64,000 nucleotides of DNA, from positions 22,424 to 86,423 of the forward strand of contig JAECUM010009679.1 in NCBI GenBank assembly GCA_016617855.1, read 5' to 3'. Position numbers and translations under genes: made by a program. Under the pieces are notes generated by a model. The model made no database searches and had not been told where the DNA came from. It saw nothing but the letters and a program-made list of their open reading frames with translations. Source of the stretch: Megalonaias nervosa (lineage: Eukaryota > Mollusca > Bivalvia > Unionida > Unionidae). Positions 45,881 through 57,677 of this stretch are shown one piece after another. Each line of letters opens with the position of its first letter. Position 1 is the first letter of the stretch.

Positions 45881-46199
45881 TTTTGTGAACACTAAGGACT
45901 ATGTAAAGGATCCCTCACAAAATACAACATTTATAAACCCCATGTATTGATTTTACCTACATATTTGCCCTATCCACAAAAAAGCACATGGTCCCATGAG
46001 CTGCCTTTAAGACAGGTTCTATACATGGTCCCATGAGTAGCATTTTTAGACAGGTTTCTTACCTGGTCCTATTAGAGGGTTTTTGACAGGTTTCATAGTA
46101 GTGGAATGGAATGATCATATTATGCCAGTTCTTATTTTTATCCCCACAGCAGGAACAGGAAATGTAGAGCAGGCCTGATGCACTCTTCAGCCTGTCAAA

Positions 46200-46345
46200 T
46201 GGAGTCAGGAGTCACTGAGAGTCAGTAGTTAGTTTCCCAGACTCCTCATATAATGGATGCAGGTTTGAATCCTATCATCCAGTCAACCTGTGTTGTGTTG
46301 CTGAGCAAGGCACTTTACTCCAGTTTTCTTAATGCTAAATAAAAG
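46200..46345 (+). mobile_element. Probable tRNA-derived SINE fragment
   Basis: GATGCAGGTTTGAATCCTAT is B-box-like and is followed by TGTGTTGTGTTGCTGAGCAA with GGCACTTTACTCC, the GAGCAAGGCACTTTA motif seen in central domains of several animal SINEs. The A box is barely recognisable. Confidence 0.5.
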
Positions 46346-46363
46346 ACCAAACCAATGTTTTTT

Positions 46364-46664
46364 TTTTATATTGGAATGGATGATACATTTTGGGGGTAGG
46401 GGGGAACCCAGGGTATTGAAACACCAAATCAGAGTTATTTTTATATTGGAATGGATGATACAAATGGGAACAAATGAGAGGTTGGTGATATATAGCCCCT
46501 AGGGACATATTTTAAGCTCTTGGTAAGGATACTTATAGTTGTTAGCAATCCCAGTCATATAGGCTATCAAAAATATCATGGAAAAAAATTATTACCCAGA
46601 AAGGTTACTTGGCAGTTATTATGGAAACACAAATGGATTGAACTGAAGATCAATCCAATTAATT
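46364..46664. other. Direct duplication; no gene
   Basis: TTATATTGGAATGGATGATA appears near 46370 and 46441, about 70 bp apart. A 68-codon frame from 46520 runs into the following minisatellite and is not considered a gene. Confidence 0.5.
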
Positions 46665-46812
46665 GGCACACTGGATCCCAATCAGTCAAGCTAATTGTCA
46701 TACTGGATCCCAATCAGTCAAGTTAACTGGCACACTGGATCCCAATCAGTCAAATTAATTGTCATACTGGATCCCAATCAGTCAAGTTAATTGGCATACT
46801 GGATCCCAATAT
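46665..46812. repeat. Minisatellite, ~33-bp unit, about 5 copies
   Basis: Units read CTGGATCCCAATCAGTCAAG, then TTAATTGGCATA, with C/T and G/T variants. Each unit contains one GGATCC site. Confidence 0.9.
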
Positions 46813-46880
46813 TTGGACTGGAAATCAACTAAAATACTACAGATTGGGAGAAATCTCTCAGAACTAATCAGTAAATAAGA

Positions 46881-47012
46881 GCGTGGAAATGACTTTCTCA
46901 TAGACTGATTATAGTAGCTATGCATGGAAATGACTTTCTCATAGACTGATTATAGTAGCTATGCATGGAAATGAATTTCTCATAGACTGATTATAGTAGC
47001 TATGCATGGAAT
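46881..47012. repeat. Minisatellite, ~41-bp unit, 3 copies
   Basis: Units read GCATGGAAATGACTTTCTCA, then TAGACTGATTATAGTAGCTA; nearly identical. Confidence 0.9.
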
Positions 47013-47950
47013 GTGTGTGGACCAGTTATGTGTTTCACCTGTAGTGATTTTAATAGCCCAGTACACTGGTAGGCAGTAGTCAGCACGTATCTGGGCTATA
47101 GTTGTCAAGAATTCAAATGCATTTACATGTCCTGAATGCTTTTTGTTTCCTCTACCACCTGCTGAGGGCAGTAAATATTTGTATCTATTCTACTCCTGAC
47201 TGACTCTAAATGAATATTATATCTCAAAGCTTTAAGATAGAATTACTAATAATGGAACCTCGAGTTGGATTCTTTTAATTTTTTTAATCAATTGAAATTT
47301 TCATTACTTTGGTTTAAAAAAATCCTATATTGCAAAAAATTGGGAAGAATGTCTTGAAGAAAACTCATTAACAGCAAATAGTCACTTTGAAACAAAGTTA
47401 CTCTTTAGTCTAATTATGGATTTGTGAAATTGTATGCCTTTTCAGGTTTCCTCATGAAGACAAAAACTGTTGTCAATAAAACTTTGTTTCTCAGAAGTTC
47501 TCCACCCAATTGATAAATTACAAGCCATTTTTTGCAAAACATTCAAAAGAAATCCATATTTTTGGCAAGCAAGCTTTGATTTAGAATGATAGCCTGAAGC
47601 TGTATTTTCACTTTTCATCAATCATTTGAGATATTTTCAGGAAGTAGAATTGATGTTATTACAGGTGGTAAATTTAAAGGGGGATTTAGAAGGTTCATTT
47701 GAAGTCCTCTTTTTCAGTTATAATAGTATTCTTTCATTGAAAAATGTAAAGGCAAGATGGCTGCTTTAAGTAAAGTAAAATGCTGTCTTTTAGTAAATGA
47801 ACATACTTTTTAAAAATAATTGGGATCTTCCCTTGCATTACCATCCTATTCTTGTTTGATATATAATAGTAGTATGAAAATTACAAGTGTGTTGAGACTT
47901 GCTATATGTAATGGTGAATGATATGTGAATCCAGACTGGTTCTGTAACAT
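47013..47950. other. No gene seen
   Basis: A+T-rich sequence without a supported feature. Confidence 0.5.
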
Positions 47951-49050
47951 TTTTAGCTCACCTTGCAATAAGACAAAGAGATATTATGTTACAGTGCTGC
48001 ATCCGACATTTGTCATCCATCATGTGTAACCCATGCATCAATAACTGCTTGTTGCCACTCTGGAAGCCATGTTTCTGATCTATTTATGCTCAGTCTTGGA
48101 ATGTCAGCTTACATTATCAAGCCCTTGGATGAGTTTGATAATGTGTGGGATCTATGCATATTAATGAGGTGATCAATCATCTGGGTGGCTGGACTTCTTA
48201 ACAGTCTAAAAACCATATTTTTATGCATTTTTTGAATCAAATTTGATTTTTTGCTAATATCTTTCATATCTCTCAACAAATTCAGTAATGATTAATGATC
48301 AAGATCTGTACATACTAATGAGGTGATCATGCATCTGATTGTCTTTGCTTGTTATTACTATCATGGAGGCCTTATTTCTCATCCAGTTTTGTAAAACTTT
48401 ACATTCTTATATTTAAGATCTTGGATGAGACTGGTAATGAGTTGGATCTTTACATGTTGATGAGGTGATCTTTCATCTGATTGGCCGAACTTTTTACCAC
48501 TTTAGGGGCTGAGTCCATTTTGATTGGACTTGGTAAATTGACTTGTATCATCAAAATCTTGGATGATCACAGTTGTGAGTGAGATACACTGATAATAATG
48601 AGGTTTTCATGGGTCATATTGGCTGAACTTGTCAGCACTGTATTAACTTTGATGCGATCTGACTGTGTAATCAGACTTGGATCATCATCTACTTGGATCA
48701 TCATCTACTTGGATCATCATGTACTTGGATCATCATCTACTTGGATCATCATGGTGTCCAGTACGTGTGATTATGAGTGGGATCTACTCATGTTCATGAG
48801 GTGGTTTTCACCTTGATCACTGAGTTTCTTACCACTCAAGAACTGTTATTTCTGACTTACTTTTGATCAAACTTGTTAAATAGGTTAATATCATGAGGCT
48901 GTTGGATAGTTTTATTTTGAGCAAGACCTGTGCATATTGACTCTTTTGCCAATCTGCATTGTTGACTGAATTATGATTAAACTTGGTGAATAGGCTTATA
49001 TCATCACAGCCTCTGATGGGTGTGATTATGAGTGACAGATCTCTAGAAGG
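47951..49050 (+). repeat. TTTTAGCTCACC-headed repeat with ~140-155-bp modules
   Basis: The head TTTTAGCTCACCTTGC is followed by about five diverged modules, recognisable by GAGGTGATCAATCATCTGGG, GAGGTGATCATGCATCTGAT, GAGGTGATCTTTCATCTGAT and weaker forms near 48170, 48325, 48465, 48602 and 48800. A 17-bp minisatellite expanded inside it. The frame at 48598-48816 is a by-product. Confidence 0.6.
48676..48753. repeat. Short tandem repeat, 16-17-bp unit, 5 copies
   Basis: ACTTGGATCATCATCT repeats about five times with CATGT and CATGG variants. Confidence 0.85.
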
Positions 49051-49497
49051 CAGTGTATTTGCATATATTATGCAGAAAAATGGACTGAAAGTGGCTGCAT
49101 TTTATAAAAGGGTGTTCCACTTATGCAAAACAATATAAATTTAAGGTTTAACCCAAATTTGTTACTGCATTTATTCTGCTGTAAGCACAGATATATTTTA
49201 TCTGGTGTTCTCTGCAGTCAGTATAAGCTATATATATGTTATCAGGACTGGATGTGAAAGTCTTGCTTACTAAGTCATTAAAACCTTGACTAAGATTTTA
49301 TTATGTTTTGTAAGTTTGTGTTTTGTGGTGTTCACAAAAGTACCTCTTGGAAGCTTCTGAATTTTTCAAATTTTCAATGTAATCTTGTGCATATTTTCAG
49401 ACATAAGTAATTTTTTACTTCATTGCATTTGTTACTGTGTAGGTTGTCAGTATACATGTGCCAAGACTACACTGCAGTGTGCTGTAAATGAAACATT

Positions 49498-49656
49498 GCC
49501 AACATCAATTGTTCCCAACCTATGGGCCAGGGTTGTGTTGGGTGGGGTGAGGTGTTATTCCAAAGCAGCCTTAAAGTTCAGCTATTAGTATGTGGGAGTC
49601 CATGCAGATTTTTTTTTTTTTGAAGTTAAGAAAGGTTGGGGACCACTGACCTAAAT
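49498..49656. mobile_element. Small hAT-like MITE
   Basis: The body is about 49506-49648 (143 bp). The left end CAATTGTTCCCAACCTATGG is mirrored by the right end AAAGGTTGGGGACCACTG, the CAGTGGTTCCCAACC type of hAT terminus. Flanking octamers GCCAACAT and ACCTAAAT agree at 5 of 8 positions, so the TSD is at best eroded. Confidence 0.6.
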
Positions 49657-49688
49657 CTATGCAATTAAAATCCTGTTTGGATAATTCA

Positions 49689-49907
49689 GAGCAGTGCATT
49701 TGCGCCCACAGGAGTTTTTGCAAAGGGGGGGGGTCAGGACATTGTGCAGGGGGGGGTCAGGATTTTTTTTGTTTGAGGGGGGTCAGTCAGTCACGGCCGG
49801 GAGAGTTAGTATAAGAAGCAGTCTGAAACTAAAGCTAATATTTATTAAGCGTTTTGAACAGAATCTTGTGACATATTTTCAGCTTTATTTGCATGATTAA
49901 ACTTGTC

Positions 49908-49963
<56 letters not shown>

Positions 49964-50030
49964 CAGTATGATTTCCGGGGGGGTCAAGGGAGGTCACGGG
50001 ATCCATGCTGTGGGCGCCCATGGAGCAGTG
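49689..50030. mobile_element. hAT-like MITE with perfect 8-bp TSD
   Basis: The body is 49697-50022 (326 bp). GAGCAGTG flanks it at 49689-49696 and 50023-50030. Terminal inverted repeats are CATTTGCGCCCACAG and, from the right, CATGGGCGCCCACAG (13 of 15 identical). G-rich GGGGGGGTCAGGA-like strings lie near both ends and an (AT)25 run at 49911-49960. The frame at 49694-49900 is not a gene. Eight-base duplication and short TIRs indicate the hAT superfamily. Confidence 0.85.
49911..49960. repeat. (AT)25 microsatellite inside a MITE
   Basis: Uninterrupted AT run within the 49697-50022 element. Confidence 0.95.
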
Positions 50031-52564
50031 TAACATATCTTACAATCAGCATACGCTTGAACCATTTTACTTTTTTGTATATGTAGTTTAAATAAGTTTG
50101 AGTTAACATTTGATCTTTATGGCTGTATGTATGCTTATAAATCCATCAAGTCATTGAAGCTGTGTGACTAACCATAGTTGACCTGTCTTAACTTTTAAAT
50201 CTGCCAGTTCACTGTCTGTGTCTGTATCGCTAATTGATTTGAATTTAATAAATTTTAGAAATCTTTGTTGCTTATATCTATATCTGAGCCTATATCTGAG
50301 TTACTGAAACTTTCAGTCACAGTTCTAATTATCCAAGCTCAAGAAAGTGTTGAATGAAGTCCCTGTCCTTCATTTGAATAAGGGAAAATCTAATTCAGTT
50401 ACTTTACAACTACAGCTTGTTGTCTGTATAGAGATTATTCCTCAGCTGATTCCAGTATAAATTGTAAATAGATTTATATTAAATAAGATTGTTAATGTAA
50501 TTGTCGTAAAACAGGTCAATTCTACAAGATATCATGATTGGGAAATAATAGATTACATGTTTTCAAAGATTTGTTTTCTTAAAATACTACAAAAGTCTGC
50601 TTAGTGACATGATTACCTTCAGCTATAAAGGTTAGCCACTGGTGAGTGATATCAGACCTACTTGGTTCTCTTTTTCAGAGTCTGGTATCAGCTTGTAAAA
50701 TCTTTTTAAGATAAACATCTGCAGAATGACTCAAGAACTTTGTATCTTACATGGGAATGCATTGGCAATTTCTGTAAAGTTTTAAATGCATTTACACGAT
50801 AACATGACAGCCATGAGACATTTATATGGCAAGTGTCATGTAGTTGTTAATAGCCAACATGAGGTGTGGTTTGAATAGACTCATTGTTTTGGTAAATACT
50901 TAAAGTGAGCAAGACATTTTACTCCATGCATAGTTTGGTATATTGTGCACACCCAAAGTTATAATCATGAATCTGAGGTGTTGATTTACTGCATTTGATT
51001 GGCAACTGCACGAAAGTAATAAATCAAACAGTATTACTCCATTGGTTATGCTTAATGATAAAACAGTCCTGAAGTTTTCCTTTTTGTGGTAAATATTTGG
51101 TAAATTTTATTTAAGAAAGCTTTTTTCCAGCAATCTCCCCACCCCCCATTCTTTTTCAATAAATACACAAAGCACACACCCTTGGCTTATCATTACCCAA
51201 ACCCCCATGAATAATTTTGTTTTGCTTTTTGAATGAAGTGATGCAGAAAAGGACAGATCATAAATGTGATATGCAAACCATAATAATTTGTTCATGAAGA
51301 GGTGTTCATTAATTAGAATTATTTAATTGGACCACTTTTTAGATTCCAGATGTTTTGAAAATTTCTTGCTCTAATTCACATATTTTAGGAGGGGTTAAAA
51401 GGGTGAAGTAAACACACCTGCATATTTATTTTAATTATATCATGTACATGCATACCTTTTTACCTTGTGATAATAATTTCATCAACTTGTGTATGCATAC
51501 CTTTTTTATGCATGTTTTTAGTGTCTGAATTCACAAAGTCTGACCTGTACAGAGTCGCTTCTTGGTATTTCAGTTAAAAACAAGAATGCTGTTGATTCAA
51601 AATAAAGATGTACTTGGTCTTTTTCTCAGATTTGCAATGTTTTGTATTTATAATTTGTGTTTACCTACAAAAGGATCAAGTGGAAACATACTTTAAAATT
51701 GCTGAAAAAAAAAACAATCTGCACCAAAATAAAAGCCATAACAACAAGCCTTGACAGCTGCTCAAGTTTTATTATCAAGTAAATGAATTTCAGTTTTAGT
51801 TTAAAGTTTGCATTATAGCAGACAATAGGAAGTGTAAGAGAAGTTTGCATAAGCATTGGGACCATCTTTTTAAGTCCTTGTTGGTAATTTTGTGCAAGTC
51901 ATTAACAGTTCTCGGATGATTGCTAGACTCTGTTGTGCATTTAGTTTAAATTGATACACCCCATCAGATGGCATGCAATATTTCATAAATGTTTGATTAA
52001 TTTTGAACAAATAATTTCAGGTGAAAAATAAATTAATAATATAATTGTCACCTCATTCATAATTGCATAATGTTGCAAGGTTTTACTTTGGAAAATGTTT
52101 TCTCTGCCAAACAAAACAAAAAAAAGAAAATGTGAATAATTGCAGAAAGAATATCGCAGTTTGAAAAAAATTTTAGATGCTTCATGTTGTTGTATTATAG
52201 TTACAAAATGTTTACCAAGCTTTTGTAACAAGCTGCAGATTGGTTAAAATGGCATCATGTGATGTTGGACACTAGAAGTTATTAGTTGATAACACTGTAA
52301 GGGAACTACTGATGTATGCGTGAGTCCTTCTTGCTTGCTTTGGCAATATTTACAAGCAGTGATTAAGATAGGTCCTGTTTTTAAATATTTCTTGAGATTT
52401 GTAGTTATTTTTTAAAGCTATTTTGTAATTATAAGAATTGAACTTATTATTTTACTGGATTCATAAAATCGTAAAGTGTGAAAAGTTACTATGGTCATTC
52501 ATGCAGCGTGTAAAATTGATTCTGAGTTTCACGACCCATGAATTCTGTTAAACTGATGGATAGA
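50031..52564. other. No gene seen (2.5 kb)
   Basis: A+T-rich sequence with no repeats or frames I can support; minus-strand frames at 51665-51865 and 51983-52231 are featureless. Confidence 0.5.
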
Positions 52565-52735
52565 AATCAGGTTGACTGCATAGACCTTGACCTGCTGTTG
52601 CATAATTTGCCAGTAAATCAGGGACCAGTTTGTTGGCTCTACTGATTGGTCTTAACACAGACCTAAATCTGTTGGTACATTATTTGTGATGGCAGATCAT
52701 GGTCTGATTCAGTTTGCAGTATGTGGTACTGAATA
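52565..52735. mobile_element. Possible decayed member of the 0.2-kb MITE family
   Basis: GCATAGACCTTGACCTGCTG, CATTATTTGTGATGGCAGAT and CAGTTTGCAGTATG resemble the internal and right-hand parts of 61779-61989. Neither terminus is intact. Confidence 0.3.
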
Positions 52736-52841
52736 TTGTTTTCCCCCTCATCCATTGCAACCATTTTTCATCAGCCACTTGTGAGAAAGAACAAATCTGA
52801 CTGCCAGGTAATCAGGACCCAGTTGTTTTAAACAAATTTCT

Positions 52842-53178
52842 CCAAATTTGTACCGACCGCTCCGGTGGCATAGTGGTTAGAGCGTCTGCCTCGGATGCTG
52901 GAGGTTGCGGGTTCAAAACACAGCTGAGTCATACCAAAGACTTATAAAATGGTACTAGCAGCTGCCTCACTAGGGGCTCAGCATTAAGAGGTTAGTGTTA
53001 GGACTGGTCAGCCTGGTGTCAGGATAATGTGAATGGGTGGGACATCATGCTACATGTCTGCAGCATGATGCCCCAGTGCTAGACATCACTATAAACTGCC
53101 ACACTGCAGACATAGTAGCAATATGACTGAGAAATTGTTAAAGTTACATTAAAAATCCAGATATCACACACACACACC

Positions 53179-53214
<36 letters not shown>

Positions 53215-53220
53215 AAATTT
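52842..53220 (+). mobile_element. (CA)n-tailed tRNA-derived SINE with TSD
   Basis: The body is about 52853-53212. CCAAATTT flanks it at 52842-52849 and 53213-53220, and the match extends with one mismatch. A-box-like TGGCATAGTGGTTAGAGCGT and B-box-like GGGTTCAAAACA lie in the head, and the body shares GTCATACCAAAGACTTATAA and GCATGATGCCCCAGTGCTAG with 35328-35668. The 3' end is a ~50-bp (CA)n tract with two CCA interruptions, enclosed by the TSD. Confidence 0.85.
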
Positions 53221-54278
53221 ATACTCAGACTGAGATTTGTTGTTGTGGTTCTTACATCTGTCAATACTGGAAAATGTCATGAGAGGTTAAATCAGTAGTA
53301 GTGATAAACAATAACTTCACTTTTAAAGAGATTTACTCATGGTGTCTATTTATTCTTTTTGTAAAAACAAGAAAAGAGTTGAGTATTACTAGAGATTTGC
53401 AGAAATGAAGAAATCCTGAATTTTTTCTAAGTAACAGAACAAGATGTTTTTTTAGATTGGGATTTAAGATACTGTAATGTGTTGTAATCTTTGGTGAAAA
53501 CTGAATATGTAGTGATCATTTTTTTGTTTCATACTTAGTAATAACAAAGATTGTTTTAAAATCTCAGTTTGAAGGAGTATGTATGTATGTATATAGAAGT
53601 GTTTTACAGCACCTTAACACAATAGTGTCTGTATTAGTGACAACTAAAGGTAAAGTTTGAAAAATGTAAAACAAATTCCTAAAAAATGTATGAAGACAAA
53701 ACCTTCCAAATAAATGTAAACATTTCAAAGGTCCAAATAATGCAAGATTTTCTCTTCACTTAAATTATGCCCTTCCCAATTTCTCTCGGGATCATTAAGA
53801 AATCTGCCAGATAGCAGATACAGTTTTCTTTTGGTATGAATTATTTGTACATAGTTTATCTTAACAGAACACATTTATTTCCTTGCTGAAATCATATGGT
53901 GCTCTTATTTTGGGTAAAGACTGGGATTAATTGGTATAGATGCATTTTTTTAATAATCCATCAACATTGAATTCGTACTGTGGTCTGTCATAAATCTGTT
54001 GCCAAGTTTTGCTAAATGTGACCAGTACTACTGTGTAGCCCCCTGCCATTTGTACCTGTGGCAAACAAAGCTGACTCAATGCAGGTGAGATGTTATTTCT
54101 GCAGGTGAGAGGAAATACAAAGCAAAACTTCAGAATTTTTTTTAATGAGTTTATCTTGTAGGCTTAAGGTTAGCACAGCCATATGTATTTTATTCTTTAT
54201 CTTGCATTAAATTTTGTAGCAAAGCTAAGAAATAGGAAATATATGTTAGACGCAGTTAACAGAGTCACTTAGATTTGA
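53221..54278. other. No gene seen
   Basis: A+T-rich sequence. Two CAGGTGAGA donor-like phrases near 54083 and 54103 are a local duplication with no exon attached. Confidence 0.5.
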
Positions 54279-54329
54279 GCCCCGAGCCCACCCCACCCCT
54301 CCATCCCCCCCCACCCACCCCACCCCCCG
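54279..54329 (-). other. Strand-biased C/G tract, potential G-quadruplex
   Basis: On the plus strand the tract is almost pure C with A/T spacers. The minus strand therefore has at least five runs of three or more G separated by one to three bases, meeting the simple G3+N1-7 quadruplex pattern. It is an outlier in an A+T-rich window. Confidence 0.5.
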
Positions 54330-54688
54330 TCATCAAGATTTTGAGATGTCCTGAATGTGGCTGTATTGATGCAAATCATCTGATTGATTATAATTTCTAT
54401 TTGTCATTTGTTTTGGAATAGAGTTTGGATCAAACGGTCAAGGTCTTTCATGCAAAGAAAATAATTTTAGTTTCCAACTGCAAGTTAATTTAAAACGGTC
54501 AGTGGATCCCATCCAGATGTGGTCTGTGAATTTCCCTTGCAGAGGAATTGGTTTGACCTACTTAGCTCATAAAGCCATGGTCACTTCTGTTCAGCATTGC
54601 AAACTTTATAATTTTCCACCTTTTAAGTCATGTGTAGAAAAGGCTAATAATAGACTCACTTCATAATTCTGGCAATGAATATAAGTAT

Positions 54689-54911
54689 GGACCCAGGGGA
54701 AAGTGGTCTCAAATGCTTACATTTTCTGATCACTACCATTAACTCTGTCCATGTGGGTTCAAGTCTCAGATGCGGCCAATATGGGTATGTGAGAGAGCTT
54801 CTCAGTAGCTTCCCATGGCTTGGTGGCTTCTTCCTCCACCATTTATATTAGCCACCACATATAGTCTATCATGTGCTTAAAACTGATGTTAAATCCCACA
54901 ACAGCAGCAGT
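54689..54911 (+). mobile_element. tRNA-derived SINE, diverged
   Basis: GACCCAGGGGAAAGTGGTCT, CACTACCATTAACTCTGTCC, GTGGGTTCAAGTCTCAG and GTTAAATCCCACAACAGCAG follow the family order of 18582-18829. An internal ~20-bp deletion removes part of the TTCCGGGTTTTCCC-like region. Confidence 0.75.
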
Positions 54912-55284
54912 TGTAAGTCTACTATGACTTCAGTATACTTTTTATATGTCTTACTAGTTTTATGAAAACCTGTGTGCCCTGTATCATTCAAACATTTGTA
55001 ATGGAGAGGTTTGGGGCCGATAGACTTTGTGTTGGGTTGCTGCCGAGACAAAGAAATTCCAGTAAAGTTTTACAGAATTTGACTTTTGTATGACTGTTGA
55101 GCAGGAAACATGTGATGTTATACCCAGATTGGGATTTTCTTGTTGTCATGCCAGCCCCTACAGTTATTATTTTTCTCACCCATTTGTTAATCAACTAATG
55201 AATTTCATTCATTTTCCTTCTGACATTAGAGCTCGTAATGGTTCAAAGGATTTTGACACAATTTTTCATGTAGTTGGCATTGAG
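54912..55284. other. No gene seen
   Basis: Overlapping frames on both strands (54988-55194 minus, 55090-55422 plus) have no recognisable domain. Confidence 0.45.
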
Positions 55285-55508
55285 TTCTTAAGCTGTGAAG
55301 TGTCAGTTACATATATGCATGATTTCTGGAGATTGTTTGCACACGTTGCTCATGAGTTGACATATCTAGGTCTTAGGAGTGTCAGTGACATATGCATTCT
55401 TTTTTGCATAGGTTGCTCATGAGTCCATAATAGAGTTCTTAAACTGTGAAGTGTCAATTTACAAATATACATGATTTCTGGAGATTGTTTGCACAGGTTG
55501 CTCATGAG
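55285..55508. repeat. Imperfect tandem triplication, ~75-bp unit
   Basis: CTGTGAAGTGTCA and CATGATTTCTGGAGATTGTT with TGCTCATGAG occur at about 55290 and 55440, with a shorter middle unit around 55370-55425. Confidence 0.7.
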
Positions 55509-56514
55509 GAGATTGAGATAATTAGGCTGAGATAGCCAACCTAAGGTAACCTAACCTTGATAAGAAAAGAGTAAAGATTGAAATTCCTTGAGATTTCTTA
55601 TAACATGGGTAAGAAATATTTTTCAGCTCCTGTTTATAATGAAGTGCCTTATGGTTATTTTATGCATATCCATCCATATTTTCATTAGTGCCATCCATCA
55701 GTAACAGCTTCTAAATAGGGGTTTTCCTAGGGTGACATTGTAATGAAAATCTGCAAGAGAGGCACACCTTTTGCCTTTGTCCACCCCCATCTCAATGGTT
55801 CCTAGAAGGTCAGAGACCAGATCAAATATACAAAAATTGCAATGACAGTGACATTTTCTTGATAATATTGTACCTCACTGTGGACATGAATTCATTTAAG
55901 GAAGACACATAATATGTTTTGAGTTACATCCCCGCAGTCATGGTCATCCAAGTTGTCGAAAGTGGTGATGGGGCACCAAACATATACCGGTAATAAAAAG
56001 CAAGAAAACATCTCATATATATGAATAATTTTGCATTGTTACCCCTAGGTCACTGTTTTGGAGGGTGGTGGTGGAGGTGAATGTGTGTGGGGGTCTAGGA
56101 ATATGCATTGAAGAGACATTGTAGTCTTTCTTGTTGAGTCTGCAGCTGGATATATAGGCATGCTTAAGTTGATATTTATCAGCAAAAGTATGTCTCCTGT
56201 TGTTGCTTGAGCATAGTACATGCCATCGAGTGCTCTTGTCCAGATGCTTGAGAGATGATGTAAAGATTTGTTATCAGTCCTTTTCTTGCTAAGGCAGTTT
56301 TTTAGGTATTGTACATACAATTGTCCATTACTATAAAGGTCCCCAGCAGACCACATCCTCCCTTATAATGCCGATATTATCATGTATCCCTTTATATTTT
56401 TTTAATTTTGATTTATCATTCCTGCTTGAATTATTCAACTTTTATTTATTTCTTGGCTATCCAATTTTAATGTTATTTCACATTAAGTTCCATATTTTTC
56501 TGTTTCTCTGTGTG
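55509..56514. other. No gene seen
   Basis: A+T-rich sequence; the 103-codon minus-strand frame at 56045-56356 is featureless. Confidence 0.45.
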
Positions 56515-56719
56515 AGGGTCCCCCAGCGTCCAAGTGGTCTAAAGTGCTCACCTTTACTCATCACTGCCATCTCAGACAGTAGGTATGCGAGAAAGCTTAC
56601 CAGTAACTTCACATGGGTCGGTGGTTTTTTAACCAGGTTTTCCAGGTTTCTTTCTCCACCAGTTGTACAGGCCACCATGTTTGCACTGAAAAATGGCATT
56701 AAACCCAAAACAACAACAG
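56515..56719 (+). mobile_element. tRNA-derived SINE with internal deletion
   Basis: Contains AGCGTCCAAGTGGTCTAAAG (A-box region), CACTGCCATCTCA, GAGAAAGCTTACCAGTAACT and GGCATTAAACCCAAAACAAC. The B-box segment is deleted between CATCTCA and GTATGCGAG, so internal Pol III promotion is lost. The 120-codon frame that crosses it is spurious. Confidence 0.8.
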
Positions 56720-56771
56720 TACTAGCATGACACAGACTTTTGGAACATCCCTAAATATTAGTCGTCCTCAC

Positions 56772-57677
56772 ATATTGTTACATATCGGCTCGTTCAAAAG
56801 TAACAAAAGAAAAGAGTGAAGACAACAAGCTTTGTAAGTTTTAACAAAAATAATTTATTTCCCTAGAAAACACGGTGAAAAGGTGAAAATATGAAATAGG
56901 ACTTAATGGTTTGTGAAGAAAATCCAAACATTTATCCTAGTACTGAAAAAATACAAGTATTATCACTAAATAATTTTAACTGAATCCAGGTTCGAATCTT
57001 GATGACATTCCAAGATGGAGGACGATGACGTCAGATGAAGTCTTTACACAAATGTCCAGAATTTCACGTTGAACCACAATTTGTACTGTACTGTTCCAAT
57101 TTAAAATGAATTTCATTGAATGTCTTTGTCCTAAACCACTTGTGTAGTTCTCCAGGGAAAAATAAATTATTATTTAAAAAGTAGATGAACTCCTATAGCT
57201 GTCATCTATAACAAGACACATCTCGAGTTCTACAGATGTAAAGAAAAATAAACTCTTTCCAGCACAAGAAAAATAATACCTTCTTCTCAAGATATAAGAA
57301 CAACTCTGACTATTTCACAGGGACCTAAGTGTTTAAAAACTGACCTAAGACGTCATTTCATGCACACGCATGAAGAATGTGAGGTCATTTCATCATCTAA
57401 CAATCGCAGTACACGATGTAATTCACATATGCTTAGAAATGACTTTGGCCACAACCTATCGTTTATGCCGGTTGTTTATCCAGTCGGCAATCTAAAATAA
57501 TGATTACGCAAGCCGAGAGTCATATTTATGTTCTAAATAAACACGATGTTTCTTTCAAAAATAACATATTCCATGAACATAATCATCATCATAATAATAT
57601 ACAATGATACAAAAATGGAAATAAAAGAATTCAAATTTTAACACACAAGTAATTAAACTACATGGTCGTAACAATAT
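56772..57677 (-). mobile_element. Solo LTR, copy 3, minus strand, 4-bp TSD
   Basis: The body is 56776-57673 (898 bp). On the minus strand it begins TGTTACGACCATGTAGTTTA and ends CGAGCCGATATGTAACA. ATAT lies at 56772-56775 and 57674-57677. The minus-strand GGGAAATAAATTATTTTTGT and CAAAGCTTGTTGTCTTCACT match the other two LTRs. No internal region or second LTR nearby. Confidence 0.75.

Noticed and set aside
55090..55422. 110-codon plus-strand frame
   Set aside because: No domain, no splice context, and it runs through an imperfect tandem repeat.
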